Shown here: one piece after another, positions 34,928-45,411 of the stretch
How positions within the stretch are numbered: the stretch's first letter is position 1
Layout of the letters: each line of letters starts with the position of its first letter
NCBI GenBank assembly: GCA_036557665.1
Contig: DATBHG010000063.1
Span: forward strand, 62,001-126,000
From: VAZQ01 sp036557665
GTDB lineage: Bacteria > Pseudomonadota > Alphaproteobacteria > Rhizobiales > Xanthobacteraceae
Direction: 5' to 3'
DNA: 64,000 bases
Program-made: the position numbers and the translations under genes
Notes under the pieces: model-generated
Told to the model about the DNA's origin: nothing
Database searches by the model: none
Seen by the model: only the letters and a program-made list of their open reading frames with translations

Positions 34928-35842
34928 ATGGCTGATCAAAGAGTTTTTGAGCATTCGCGCCAGCTTTTCCTGAGCGCTCGAGAAGCATTGCGGCCGATTC
35001 TGCCCAAGCGGCTCCTCGGCGATGTGCCGCTCGTGCCCGTGGTGCGCCTCTCCGGGGTAATCGGCCTGTCTACTCCGCTCAAGCCGGGGCTCACGCTCGC
35101 CAATGTGGCACGCCCCCTCGAGCGCGCCTTCGGGATGCGCAACGCGCGTGCGGTCGCGCTCCTGATCAACTCGCCCGGGGGATCTCCGGTCCAGTCGCAT
35201 CTGATCTATCGCCGAGTCCGCCAGCTTGCGGCGGAAAAGAATGTGCGTGTGATCGCGTTTGCGGAAGACGTGGCCGCCTCGGGCGGTTACATGATCGCCT
35301 GTGCCGCCGACGAGATCATTTGCGATGCCTCCTCTATCGTGGGCTCGATCGGCGTGGTCGGCGGCTCCTTCGGATTCGCCAAGCTGATGGAGAAGCTCGG
35401 CATCGAGCGCAGGCTCTATACCTCCGGAGAGCACAAGGCGATGCTCGACCCGTTCCTGCCGGAAAACCCAGAGGACGTTGACCGGCTCAAGACGGTTCAG
35501 CGTGAAATTCACGAGGGTTTCATTGACCTCGTCAAACAGAGCCGGGGGGCACGGCTCAGGGGTCCGGCGGAAACATTGTTCTCGGGCGAATATTGGACCG
35601 GCAGCAAGGCGGTTGCGCTCGGCTTGGCGGACGGTATAGGGGATCTCCGCTCGGTCATGCGCGAACGATTCGGGCAGGATGTGGCGACACCGCTCGTCTC
35701 GCCCCCGCGTAATTGGCTAGGTCGTCCGCAAGCCGGCGTGGCGCTTCTCCAGCAGCTCTATGGGCAGGATCGAGATGGATTTGCCCAGGAGATGATATCC
35801 GCACTGGAAGAGCGAGCGATATGGTCGCGTTACGGCTTATGA
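34928..35842 (+). CDS. S49-family signal peptide peptidase (SppA/SohB-like)
   Basis: 304 aa. Motifs of the S49 serine-lysine peptidases are intact: NSPGGSPVQS, the nucleophile Ser118 in VAASGGYMIACAADE, and the general-base Lys170 in TSGEHKAMLDPF. It is a single-repeat form of SppA/SohB size; no strong N-terminal transmembrane helix is seen, so it may be cytoplasmic or peripheral. It is followed by a 69-aa membrane protein gene. In related Hyphomicrobiales I recall the S49 gene near glyQ/glyS, which is consistent with glyQ downstream here. Confidence 0.9.
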   Translation: MADQRVFEHSRQLFLSAREALRPILPKRLLGDVPLVPVVRLSGVIGLSTPLKPGLTLANVARPLERAFGMRNARAVALLINSPGGSPVQSHLIYRRVRQLAAEKNVRVIAFAEDVAASGGYMIACAADEIICDASSIVGSIGVVGGSFGFAKLMEKLGIERRLYTSGEHKAMLDPFLPENPEDVDRLKTVQREIHEGFIDLVKQSRGARLRGPAETLFSGEYWTGSKAVALGLADGIGDLRSVMRERFGQDVATPLVSPPRNWLGRPQAGVALLQQLYGQDRDGFAQEMISALEERAIWSRYGL

Positions 35843-35872
35843 TCGGATTCGGCACTGGATAGGAGAAGCTCA

Positions 35873-36082
35873 ATGCCGGCATTTCTCGTCTCTCCCTTCG
35901 TCAAAATTGCGCTCGGCGCGCTTGGTGCAGGCATGGTGATCCACTGGGCCGCAAGAGAAGTCCGCCGCATCAATGACGAGCTCGAGCGGATCAGAGCAAA
36001 ATCACCGGCGGATCCGATTGACCGACGGGCCTTTCCGACCCTGCGGCACGATCCGCGCACCGGCCTGTGGCGGGTCATGTAA
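35873..36082 (+). CDS. Small single-pass membrane protein
   Basis: 69 aa; ATG preceded by AGGAGAAG. One hydrophobic helix at about 7-27 (VSPFVKIALGALGAGMVIHW) precedes a charged helical cytoplasmic segment (EVRRINDELERIRAKSPAD) and the tail RHDPRTGLWRVM. It is 30 bp downstream of the S49 peptidase gene and probably shares its operon. Similar small proteins occur near this peptidase in related genomes (from memory); function unknown. Confidence 0.75.
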   Translation: MPAFLVSPFVKIALGALGAGMVIHWAAREVRRINDELERIRAKSPADPIDRRAFPTLRHDPRTGLWRVM

Positions 36083-36137
36083 CCGGTTACCCGCGCACGC
36101 TCCACGGTAGCGGAACGCTTATTGAGGCTGGCGCAAA

Positions 36138-37112
36138 CTATTCGCCTTTGATCCCCTTCTCGCGGATTACCTTGCCCCAGCGCGTGATCTCGCTCTCCAC
36201 GTAGCTGGCGAATTCCGCGGGGCTGTCCGGCGACGGCGTGACCCCGGCATGTCGCAGCTTGCGGCGGATCTCAGGATCCGCGAGTGCGGTATTGAGCGCG
36301 CCATTGAGCTTCGCAATCTCGGCGGGCGGCGTGAGTGCCGGAGCGAGGATGCCTGCCCACTGATTGGCTACAGCGCCGGCAAATCCTTGCTCGACCAACG
36401 TCGCCACGTCCGGAAAGATCTCGGAGCGGGCCTGCGACGCCGCAGCCAGGACCTTCAGCTTCCCGGCTCTGACCTGAGCGACGATGGTCGGCACATCGGC
36501 AAAGAAGCCGTCCAGGCGTCCGGCAAGCAGATCGATCACTCCTTGCGAGGCGCCGCGGTATGGCACAGCCTGAAATCTCACGCCCGCTGCCTCCTCGTAG
36601 AGTACCAGCGCGAGATGCGAGATGGCCCCGAGCCCGGTGACACCAATGCTCATGGGGCGCGACTTCTGCCTTGCCAGATCTGCGAGCTCGCGCGCGGAAT
36701 GGACCGGCATTGAGGCCTCCACGACCAGCATCGTCGAGTTGCGCACTGCAAGCCCCACCGCCGCAAAATCCTTGCTCGGGTTATAAGGTAGACTGCCGCG
36801 CAAGGCTGGGCTGATCGCAACCGCACCTACGGTGGTGAACAGCAGGGTCGCGCCGTCGGGCTCCGCGCGCGCAACGTATTCGGCCGCGATGGCCCCATTG
36901 GCGCCGGGCCGATTTTCCACCACGACGCTCCGGCCGAGCTCAGTCGACTGACGCTCTGCCAAGAGGCGCGCGACGAAATCGGTAGTGCCGCCGGGAGTAA
37001 ACCCGACAAGGAGCTTGATCGGACGGCTGGCACGATCCTGGGCGAGCGACGGATGCAGCGCGGCCAGCGCCAGCAAAACGGCATGAACCAGCAAACGGTT
37101 GACGAGAAACAT
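36138..37112 (-). CDS. Bug family substrate-binding protein
   Basis: 324 aa from the ATG at 37112, which gives a proper signal peptide (MFLVNRLLVHAVLLALAALH, cleavage near SLAQ); the frame to 37274 has no leader features. The fold is Bug/TctC: RPIKLLVGFTPGGTTDFVAR, VVVENRPGANGAIAAEYVAR, VPYRGASQGVIDLLAGRLDG. It is the second orphan tricarboxylate-type receptor in the window, with no transporter genes beside it. It lies on the opposite strand between the S49/small-membrane-protein pair and glyQ, as if inserted into that neighbourhood. Confidence 0.9.
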   Translation of the reverse strand: MFLVNRLLVHAVLLALAALHPSLAQDRASRPIKLLVGFTPGGTTDFVARLLAERQSTELGRSVVVENRPGANGAIAAEYVARAEPDGATLLFTTVGAVAISPALRGSLPYNPSKDFAAVGLAVRNSTMLVVEASMPVHSARELADLARQKSRPMSIGVTGLGAISHLALVLYEEAAGVRFQAVPYRGASQGVIDLLAGRLDGFFADVPTIVAQVRAGKLKVLAAASQARSEIFPDVATLVEQGFAGAVANQWAGILAPALTPPAEIAKLNGALNTALADPEIRRKLRHAGVTPSPDSPAEFASYVESEITRWGKVIREKGIKGE

Positions 37113-37248
37113 GCGGCGAGCATAGCAACGTGCACTGCGGTCGTCATCGCAGGACTTGCGAGCGCCCGTGCCGGATTCTTGACCGCTGCGTGCGCGGTCA
37201 TTAGGTCTACGCGGCGATGTGCGCCGCATCTCGATGGCTGGCGAGCCC

Positions 37249-38186
<938 letters not shown>

Positions 38187-38190
<4 letters not shown>

Positions 38191-38435
38191 GCGCACCGCC
38201 CGAAATCGGCGGACGTCAGCCGCTGCCGGTCAATGTCGAGGCCGGCAAGAGCTATTGGTGGTGTGCATGCGGCCGCTCGAAAAAGCAGCCCTTCTGTGAT
38301 GGCTCGCATAAGGGGACCCAATTCACTCCGGTGGAGTGGAGAGCGGCAGAGGCGGCGGAAACGTGGTTTTGCGCATGCAAGCGCACGGGAAACCGTCCCT
38401 TGTGCGATGGCAGCCACAAAAAGCTGACCTCCTAG
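38187..38435 (+). CDS. Dual-CDGSH iron-sulfur protein
   Basis: 82 aa from the ATG at 38187, which overlaps the glyQ stop by ATGA; AGGAGGAGG lies upstream. Two CDGSH motifs are complete: Cys26, Cys28, Cys37, His41 (CACGRSKKQPFCDGSH) and Cys62, Cys64, Cys73, His77 (CACKRTGNRPLCDGSH). Each would bind one [2Fe-2S] cluster through three Cys and one His, as in the mitoNEET family and most like the two-cluster CISD3 type. The translation frame extends upstream within glyQ but only as a shadow. Its placement between the two glycyl-tRNA synthetase subunit genes is unusual. Confidence 0.92.
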
Positions 38436-38468
38436 TGCGACGAAACACTTCTGGACGCTCCGCCGGGC

Positions 38469-40634
38469 ATGCCCGACCTTCTGCTTGAGCTTTTCTCCGA
38501 GGAAATTCCAGCGCGCATGCAGGCGCGCGCCGCGGAGGATCTGCGCAAGCTTGTGACCGACGGGCTGGTGCAAGCCGGTCTGCTATACGAAGACGCAAGA
38601 GCTTTTGTAACGCCGCGCCGTTTGACCATTGCGGTGCAGGGGGTCCCCTCCAAGCAGCCCGACGCGAAGGAGGAGAAGAGGGGCCCCCGGGTCGGCGCGC
38701 CGGAGGGCGCCATCGCAGGTTTCTTGCGCGCCTCCGGTCTGGCGTCCATCGCCGAGGCCCGAATCCAGCCTGATAAGAAGGGCGACTTCTATGTGGCGGC
38801 GATTGAACGACCGGGGCGCGCCGCCATCGAGGTAATCGCTGAAATTCTGCCCGAGGTCATCCGGACATTCCCATGGCCCAAGTCCATGCGATGGGGCGAG
38901 CAGTCTGCCAAGGGTGCTTCTGATGGCTCTCCCCTGGACGCCAAAGCTTCCGAGGCCCGCTCGCTCCGCTGGGTGCGACCGCTGCATTCGATTGTCGCAA
39001 CATTCGGACCGGAAACTGAAGATCCCGACATCGTTCGTTTTCAGGTCGATGGCATTGCCGCCGGCAATGAGACGTGCGGCCATCGTTTCCTGGCGCCGAA
39101 GCCGTTCACGGTTCGACGCCTCGATGATTATGCGGCAAAGCTGGAGAAGGCGAAGGTCATCATCGATCGCGAACGGCGCAAGCAGATCATTCTTGCCGAC
39201 GCCAGAAATCTCGGGTTCGCACAAGGTTATGACCTGGTGGAGGACAGCGATCTCCTCGATGAAGTCGCGGGGCTCGTGGAATGGCCAGTCGCCCTGATGG
39301 GCACGTTCGACGAAGCGTTTCTCTCGACCCCTCCCGAGGTCATTCGCGCCACCATTCGCAACAATCAGAAGTGCTTCGTGCTGCGCGATCCACGCAGCGC
39401 ACAGCTCGTGAGCAAATTCATCCTCGTCGCCAATACCGAGGCTCGCGACGGCGGCAAAGCAATCGTTGCCGGTAACGAGCGCGTGATTCGCGCACGGCTC
39501 TCGGATACCAAATTCTTTTATGAAACCGATCTTGCGACCAGGCTCGAGGATCGGCTGCCGAAATTTCAGCAGATCGTCTTCCACGAGAAGCTCGGCACCC
39601 AGGCCGAGCGCATCGCGCGCCTGGAGGCGCTGGCGGGGCGGGTCGCCCGTTCAATCGATGCCGACGTGCAGAAGTCCGAACGTGCAGCTCGCCTGTGCAA
39701 GGCGGACCTGCTCACCGAGGTGGTGGGCGAGTTTCCCGAGCTGCAAGGGCTCATGGGCAAGTACTACGCCCAAGCGCAGGGCGAGGATGAAGCGGTCGCA
39801 CATGCCTGCGAGGATCACTACAAGCCGAAGGGGCCGGATGATCTCGTCCCCGCGGAGCCGGTTTCGGTTGCCGTCGGCCTTGCCGACAGGCTCGATCTTC
39901 TGATCGGCTTCTGGGCCATCGGCGAGAAGCCGACCGGGTCGAAGGACCCCTTCGCCCTGAGGCGCGCGGCGCTGGGCACAATCAGATTGGTGCTGGCGAA
40001 CCGGCTGCGCCTGGCCCTCGCAACACTGATCCGCGAGGCTTGGAGCTTGCACAAGGAATCGGGGGCCGCCCGCAGGAGCCGCCCTGAAGCGTTCATTCCC
40101 GATCTTCTCGCCTTCTTTGCCGATCGTCTGAAGGTTCAACTGCGCGAGCAAGGTGCGCGACATGACCTGGTAGATGCCGTTTTTGCCCTCGCCGGGCAGG
40201 ATGACATTGCTCTCATGGTCCGGCGCATCGAGGCGTTGGGAAAGTTTCTCGATACGGAAGACGGCAAGAACCTCCTTGCCGGATACCGGCGTGCGACCAA
40301 CATCATTCGAATCGAAGAAAAGAAGGACGGGCGCGAATACGTGGGTGCCCCCGATTCCTCTCTCTACCGCCAGGCGGAAGAGCGGGAATTGTCGCAAGCG
40401 ATTGCGACGACGAGAGCGGAGGTGGCAGTGGCCAGCGCGCAAGAGGACTTTGAGGCAGCGATGCGCAGCATGGCGAAGCTTCGCCCTTATGTCGATGCTT
40501 TCTTCGACAAGGTGACGGTGAACGTGACCGAGGGACCCGACAAGCAGCTCCTGCGGGAGAACAGATTGAAACTGCTCAACGAGATTCGAGAGGCCACTCG
40601 CTCGGTTGCAGATTTTTCACGCATCGAGGGCTGA
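38469..40634 (+). CDS. glyS: Glycyl-tRNA synthetase beta subunit
   Basis: 721 aa, the usual length of the beta subunit. It starts MPDLLLELFSEEIPARMQ, the canonical GlyS N-terminus, and contains the conserved TNA/HD-like region (QKSERAARLCKADLLTEVVG, ELQGLMGKYYAQAQGE, ADRLDLLIGFWAIGEKPTGS) and a C-terminal anticodon-binding part ending KLRPYVDAFFDKVTVNV. It completes the tetrameric enzyme with GlyQ and binds tRNA-Gly. The gap to the CDGSH gene is 33 bp. Confidence 0.97.
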   Translation: MPDLLLELFSEEIPARMQARAAEDLRKLVTDGLVQAGLLYEDARAFVTPRRLTIAVQGVPSKQPDAKEEKRGPRVGAPEGAIAGFLRASGLASIAEARIQPDKKGDFYVAAIERPGRAAIEVIAEILPEVIRTFPWPKSMRWGEQSAKGASDGSPLDAKASEARSLRWVRPLHSIVATFGPETEDPDIVRFQVDGIAAGNETCGHRFLAPKPFTVRRLDDYAAKLEKAKVIIDRERRKQIILADARNLGFAQGYDLVEDSDLLDEVAGLVEWPVALMGTFDEAFLSTPPEVIRATIRNNQKCFVLRDPRSAQLVSKFILVANTEARDGGKAIVAGNERVIRARLSDTKFFYETDLATRLEDRLPKFQQIVFHEKLGTQAERIARLEALAGRVARSIDADVQKSERAARLCKADLLTEVVGEFPELQGLMGKYYAQAQGEDEAVAHACEDHYKPKGPDDLVPAEPVSVAVGLADRLDLLIGFWAIGEKPTGSKDPFALRRAALGTIRLVLANRLRLALATLIREAWSLHKESGAARRSRPEAFIPDLLAFFADRLKVQLREQGARHDLVDAVFALAGQDDIALMVRRIEALGKFLDTEDGKNLLAGYRRATNIIRIEEKKDGREYVGAPDSSLYRQAEERELSQAIATTRAEVAVASAQEDFEAAMRSMAKLRPYVDAFFDKVTVNVTEGPDKQLLRENRLKLLNEIREATRSVADFSRIEG

Positions 40635-40779
40635 AAATAAGGGCTGCGCGGACCAAATATCCGAAATTTGCAGCTGCTCACATCGGGGGACGACAAAGGC
40701 CGGGATCGGTGATTGAGCCTCTTGGAACCGGTCGCACACCCCGTCATTATTGTCCTGCTTGCCAAAACCGGAGATTCCC

Positions 40780-40935
40780 ATGACCATCACAGCTGCCCAT
40801 ATCAGCCCATTAATTGCCTTGATAGCCGGCATCCTGATTCTGATCGTCCCGCGCCTTTTGAACTATATAGTTGCAGTTTATCTGATCCTGGTCGGCATCA
40901 TGGGCCTGAACGCAATTCACCATTTCATCCGCTGA
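40780..40935 (+). CDS. DUF3096 small membrane protein
   Basis: 51 aa from the ATG at 40780 with GGAG shortly upstream; an upstream in-frame start at 40750 is less likely. Almost the whole chain is two hydrophobic helices (PLIALIAGILILIVPRLLNY, IVAVYLILVGIMGLNAIHHF), the pattern of the DUF3096 family. Function unknown. It sits between glyS and ppdK, seven bases before the latter, so both are likely transcribed together. Confidence 0.85.
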   Translation: MTITAAHISPLIALIAGILILIVPRLLNYIVAVYLILVGIMGLNAIHHFIR

Positions 40936-40942
40936 ACCGCTC

Positions 40943-43771
40943 ATGACCAAACCGAGCCCGCGCCGCACGCCCTCCCCAAAAAAGACCGTCCGATCTGTAC
41001 CCGCCAGCTCCGGTAAGACGGGTCGATCTGGCAAGACCGCGAAACGTCCCGCCTCGGCGGAGCGCGCGGGCGAGGCCAAATGGGTCTACAGCTTCGGGAA
41101 CGGCTCCGCTGAACGCCGTGCGGAGATGCGCGACCTTCTCGGCGGCAAGGGCGCAGGTCTCGCCGAGATGGCAAATCTAGGGCTCCCGGTCCCGCCGGGT
41201 TTTACCATCACGACAGCCGTGTGCAGCTATTACTATCAGAATGGGAGCACCTACCCTGCGAGCTTGAAAGACCAGGTCACCGCCGCGCTCGATCGCGTGG
41301 GGCGCATCGTGGGGAAGGGATTCGGGGATACCGAGAACCCCCTGCTTGTTTCGGTACGCTCGGGCGCTCGCGCATCCATGCCGGGCATGATGGACACGGT
41401 GCTCAATCTTGGCCTTAACGATCAAACCGTGGAGGCGCTGGCCAGGAGGTCCCAGGACAATCGATTTGCCTACGACTCCTATCGCCGCTTCATCACGATG
41501 TATTCCGACGTGGTGCTGGGCGTCGGCCACAGTCACTTTGAGGAAATCCTGGACGACTACAAGGACAGGCACGGCTACACGCTCGATACGGAGCTTACAG
41601 CCGGGGATTGGATCGAGCTCGTGCGGCTCTTCAAGGAGCGGGTGGAAGAGGAGCACGGAGAGCCTTTCCCTCAGGATCCCCACGCCCAGCTTTGGGGGGC
41701 TATCGGCGCGGTCTTCGGATCCTGGATGAACCAGCGCGCCATCACGTATCGCCGTCTGCACAACATCCCCGAAAGCTGGGGAACGGCGGTCAACGTTCAG
41801 GCCATGGTATTCGGGAACATGGGCGAGACCTCCGCCACCGGTGTAGCGTTCACCCGCAATCCCTCGACCGGCGAGAAGCGGCTATACGGCGAGTTCCTGA
41901 TCAACGCGCAGGGCGAGGACGTAGTCGCCGGCATCCGCACCCCGCAGGAAATTACCGAGACGGCGCGCCGGGAAGCGGGCTCCAATAGCCCATCGATGGA
42001 AGCGGCGATGCCGGAGACGTTCGATGAGCTCACCCGGATCTATGCTCTCCTCGAGCGGCACTATCGCGACATGCAGGATCTGGAGTTTACCGTCGAGCAG
42101 GGCAAGCTCTGGATGCTGCAGACGCGCACCGGCAAGCGCACCGCCAAGGCAGCGCTGAAAATCGCGGTCGACCTCGCCAATGAAGGGCTGATCACGCACA
42201 AGGAGGCCGTCAACCGGATCGAGCCGTTGTCGCTCGATCAACTGTTGCACCCGACCATCGACCCCACCGTGGAGCGCCAGGTGATCGCCACCGGGCTTCC
42301 CGCCTCTCCCGGCGCCGCGTCGGGAGAAATCGTCTTGTCGGCCGATGAGGCCGAGGCGCTCAAGGCAAAGGGCAAGAAGGTCATTCTGGTGCGGGTGGAA
42401 ACCTCGCCGGAGGACATTCACGGCATGCATGCTGCGGAAGGGATCCTCACGACCCGAGGCGGCATGACTTCCCACGCCGCTGTGGTTGCAAGGGGCATGG
42501 GCAAGCCGTGCGTCTCCGGCGCCGGCTCGCTGCGGGTGGACTATGCCGCCGGAACTGTGAGCGTTGCCGGGCGCACGCTGCGGCATGGCGACGTGATCAC
42601 CATCGACGGCTCGACCGGCCAGGTTCTGCTCGGTCGCGTGCCCATGAGCGAGCCGGAGCTGTCGGGTGAGTTCGCAATCCTGATGGGCTGGGCCGACGAG
42701 CTGCGCAAGCTCGGTGTGCGTGCCAACGCGGATACTCCGAACGACGCGAGGATCGCCCTGAAGTTCGGCGCGGAAGGCATCGGGCTCTGCCGCACGGAGC
42801 ACATGTTCTTCGATGAAGGTCGCATCCGCGCCGTGCGCGAGATGATTCTCGCGGATGACGAGCCGTCGCGGCGCGCTGCCCTTGCCAAGCTGCTGCCTAT
42901 GCAGCGCACCGACTTCACCGAGCTGTTCGAGATCATGCAGGGTCTTCCGGTCACGATCAGGCTTCTCGACCCGCCCTTGCACGAATTCCTTCCCCACACC
43001 GAGGACGAGATCGCCGAAGTCGCTGCCGGGATGAATGCAGACCCCAAGAAGCTTGCGGATCGCGCGCGCGAGCTGCATGAATTCAACCCAATGCTCGGCT
43101 TTCGCGGGTGTCGTTTGGCGATCGCCTATCCCGAGATCGCCGAGATGCAGGCGCGCGCGATCTTCGAGGCGGCGGTTGCAGCCGCAGAGCGCACGGGCAG
43201 GCCGGTGGTCCCGGAGATCATGGTCCCGCTCATTGCCAGCAAGGCCGAGCTCGATCTCGTCAAGGCGCGGATCGATGCTATGGCGCACGCCGTTGAGCAG
43301 GAGCACAAAGCCAGGGTCCGCTATCAGGTCGGCACCATGATCGAGCTGCCGCGTGCGTCATTGCGGGCCGGCGAGATCGCCCAGAGCGCCGAGTTCTTTT
43401 CCTTCGGCACGAATGATCTGACGCAGACGACGTACGGGATCAGCCGCGACGACGCCGCGAGCTTTCTCGGAGCCTACATGTCGCGCGGGATTCTCCCCGC
43501 GGACCCGTTCGTTTCCGTCGACCGCGAAGGGGTAGGTGAGCTCATGCGCATCGGGGTGGAACGCGGTCGCGCGGAGCGGCCCAAGCTCAAGGTCGGCATC
43601 TGCGGCGAGCACGGCGGAGATCCGTCCTCGGTCGCCTTCTGCCATCAGATCGGGCTCGACTACGTCTCATGCTCGCCGTTCCGCGTGCCCATTGCGCGGC
43701 TATCCGCGGCCCAGGCCGTTGTCAGCGATCAGAGATCGGTCGGCAGGCATCAGGCTCGATCTGATGCCTGA
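40943..43771 (+). CDS. ppdK: Pyruvate, phosphate dikinase
   Basis: 942 aa. N-terminal ATP-grasp domain (YSFGNGSAERRAEMRDLLGG, KGAGLAEMANLGLPVPPGFT), central swivelling phosphohistidine domain with His511 in TRGGMTSHAAVVARGMGKPC, and C-terminal PEP-binding TIM barrel (GAEGIGLCRTEHMFF, CGEHGGDPSSVAFC, SPFRVPIARLSAAQA). The enzyme interconverts pyruvate, ATP and phosphate with PEP, AMP and pyrophosphate. Odd points are a lysine/arginine/serine-rich N-terminal extension of about 45 residues and a non-family tail after SAAQA (SDQRSVGRHQARSDA) encoded by a palindromic repeat. It converges on the chemoreceptor gene. Confidence 0.97.
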   Translation: MTKPSPRRTPSPKKTVRSVPASSGKTGRSGKTAKRPASAERAGEAKWVYSFGNGSAERRAEMRDLLGGKGAGLAEMANLGLPVPPGFTITTAVCSYYYQNGSTYPASLKDQVTAALDRVGRIVGKGFGDTENPLLVSVRSGARASMPGMMDTVLNLGLNDQTVEALARRSQDNRFAYDSYRRFITMYSDVVLGVGHSHFEEILDDYKDRHGYTLDTELTAGDWIELVRLFKERVEEEHGEPFPQDPHAQLWGAIGAVFGSWMNQRAITYRRLHNIPESWGTAVNVQAMVFGNMGETSATGVAFTRNPSTGEKRLYGEFLINAQGEDVVAGIRTPQEITETARREAGSNSPSMEAAMPETFDELTRIYALLERHYRDMQDLEFTVEQGKLWMLQTRTGKRTAKAALKIAVDLANEGLITHKEAVNRIEPLSLDQLLHPTIDPTVERQVIATGLPASPGAASGEIVLSADEAEALKAKGKKVILVRVETSPEDIHGMHAAEGILTTRGGMTSHAAVVARGMGKPCVSGAGSLRVDYAAGTVSVAGRTLRHGDVITIDGSTGQVLLGRVPMSEPELSGEFAILMGWADELRKLGVRANADTPNDARIALKFGAEGIGLCRTEHMFFDEGRIRAVREMILADDEPSRRAALAKLLPMQRTDFTELFEIMQGLPVTIRLLDPPLHEFLPHTEDEIAEVAAGMNADPKKLADRARELHEFNPMLGFRGCRLAIAYPEIAEMQARAIFEAAVAAAERTGRPVVPEIMVPLIASKAELDLVKARIDAMAHAVEQEHKARVRYQVGTMIELPRASLRAGEIAQSAEFFSFGTNDLTQTTYGISRDDAASFLGAYMSRGILPADPFVSVDREGVGELMRIGVERGRAERPKLKVGICGEHGGDPSSVAFCHQIGLDYVSCSPFRVPIARLSAAQAVVSDQRSVGRHQARSDA
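43745..43769. terminator. Perfect hairpin spanning the ppdK stop (repeat or terminator)
   Basis: AGGCATCAG (43745-43753), a seven-base loop, and CTGATGCCT (43761-43769) form a perfect nine-base stem that includes the last ppdK codons; CTGATGCCTGATGCC then repeats the arm. It lies between convergent genes and could stop transcription from either side, but lacks a T-run. It looks like an intergenic repeat that has entered the coding sequence. Confidence 0.5.
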
Positions 43772-43792
43772 TGCCTGCTAACTGATCCCTGC

Positions 43793-45136
43793 TCAACTGA
43801 CCACCTTGTGCAGGAAATTTTCGACCTCGCCTCGCAGCTCCGAAACCGCTGCTTCGACCGCCTGCGAGCCGTCGAGCACGGCATTGGCTGATGCACGGGT
43901 GTGGGTCGCCGCCTCGCTTACTTTTCCCAGCACGGAACCGACGATGCTCGTCTCCTCCGCGGCATGGGTGACGTTCGAGGAAATCTGACCCGTGGCTGCG
44001 CTCTGCTGCTCCATCGAGGCGGCCACAGCAGACGTATATTTGTTGATCTCGCGCATGCGGTCTGCGATGCGGCGAATGGCTTCCACCGCTTCCGTTGTCG
44101 AGGACTGCACCCCCAGGATCTGTGCGGCAATGTCCTCGGTGGCTTTGGCGGTCTGAACGGCCAGCGTCTTCACTTCAGAGGCAACGACGGCAAAACCGCG
44201 TCCGGCTTCCCCGGCGCGTGCCGCTTCGATCGTGGCATTGAGCGCCAGAAGGTTGGTTTGGCCGGCGATGTCGCGGATCAACTTGACCACATCGCCGATC
44301 TTCTGCGCGGCAATCGCCAAGGTCTCGATCTGACCATCCGTCGCCTTCGCCTCTTCCACTGCCGCCTGGACCACACTGTTGGTGAGCTCCAGCTGGCGTC
44401 CGATCTCGGCGATGGAGGTGATCAGCTCGTCGGCGGCAAGCGCAGCCGTTCTGACGCTTGCGGTCGCCTGGCTCGAAGCGTTCACGGCGCCCCGGGCACG
44501 CTCGGAAGTGTCATTGGATGAAGTCGAGAGCGTGCTGGCCGTGGCCTTCATGGCGTCGGCGCTGCCGTCGACGGTCCGTAACAACCCATTCATACGCTCC
44601 CGGAAAGCCGTGATCGCCGCCTCGACCATGGCGCGACGTTTTTCACGCGCCGCCATTTCATCCCGCTCCTTCGCGAGCTGCTCGCGCTCCGTGATATCCT
44701 CGTGGGTTCCGAGCCAACCTCCCCCTGGCATCGGCCGGTTGATCACGTAGATCCTCCTTCCGTTTCCGGAATCGACCACGTTGTTGGCCGTCCTGCCTTC
44801 GTTGAGTGCAGCCATCAGCGCCCGGCGGTATTCTTCGGCCGTGCCGGGCAGGCTGCCAAGTGAAGCGCGATATTCGAGAACCTCGAGAAGCGTCCGGCCG
44901 GGTCTGACAACTTCGCTCGAAAGCCCGTACATCTCGATGTAGCGCTTGTTGCACAGGATCAGGCGCTCGTTCCCATCATACATGCACAGGCCCTGCGACA
45001 TATGATCGACGGCCGAGATCAATTGCCGCTTTTGGCGGCCAGAGCGTCGGCTGGCAACGGCAAGCACGCCAACGAGACAAAGCAAGGCGATAAAGGGCGC
45101 GAGTTGCCCGAGTTGCAATTCGATCGAAGGGAGCAT
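43793..45136 (-). CDS. PAS-domain methyl-accepting chemotaxis protein
   Basis: 447 aa. One transmembrane helix near 10-28 (LAPFIALLCLVGVLAVASRR) is followed by a PAS-7 sensor at about 38-148 (MSQGLCMYDGNERLILCNKR, GGWLGTHEDITEREQ) and the cytoplasmic signalling domain at about 190-440 with the conserved tip DIAGQTNLLALNATIEAARA and GEAGRGFAVVASEVKTLA. There is no periplasmic ligand domain, so it probably senses an intracellular cue such as redox or energy state. No che genes are adjacent; it is an orphan receptor that would act on CheA/CheW encoded elsewhere. Confidence 0.93.
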   Translation of the reverse strand: MLPSIELQLGQLAPFIALLCLVGVLAVASRRSGRQKRQLISAVDHMSQGLCMYDGNERLILCNKRYIEMYGLSSEVVRPGRTLLEVLEYRASLGSLPGTAEEYRRALMAALNEGRTANNVVDSGNGRRIYVINRPMPGGGWLGTHEDITEREQLAKERDEMAAREKRRAMVEAAITAFRERMNGLLRTVDGSADAMKATASTLSTSSNDTSERARGAVNASSQATASVRTAALAADELITSIAEIGRQLELTNSVVQAAVEEAKATDGQIETLAIAAQKIGDVVKLIRDIAGQTNLLALNATIEAARAGEAGRGFAVVASEVKTLAVQTAKATEDIAAQILGVQSSTTEAVEAIRRIADRMREINKYTSAVAASMEQQSAATGQISSNVTHAAEETSIVGSVLGKVSEAATHTRASANAVLDGSQAVEAAVSELRGEVENFLHKVVS

Positions 45137-45411
45137 CTGCCTACTTTCCGTTTGGGCAGGATTATCCTCGCTTCGCCTTGCCGCGAGGTTAAGGATTCGT
45201 TCCGATTCGGGTCGCGCTTTCGAATCAACCGGCAGGTTCGAGCCTCGCAGCCGCGAGCCGTCGTTTTCTCATGGCGATAATGCGGCGCTGAATACGGTTA
45301 ACGCGAAAGCAAGCCTGAGGCGGCAATAAAAAATCGTCGCAATTGCGCCATGACGGTGCCTTGACGCGACAGGAGTATGCACCTGCGTTCGGGGCTGGGG
45401 GTCAGCTGGGG

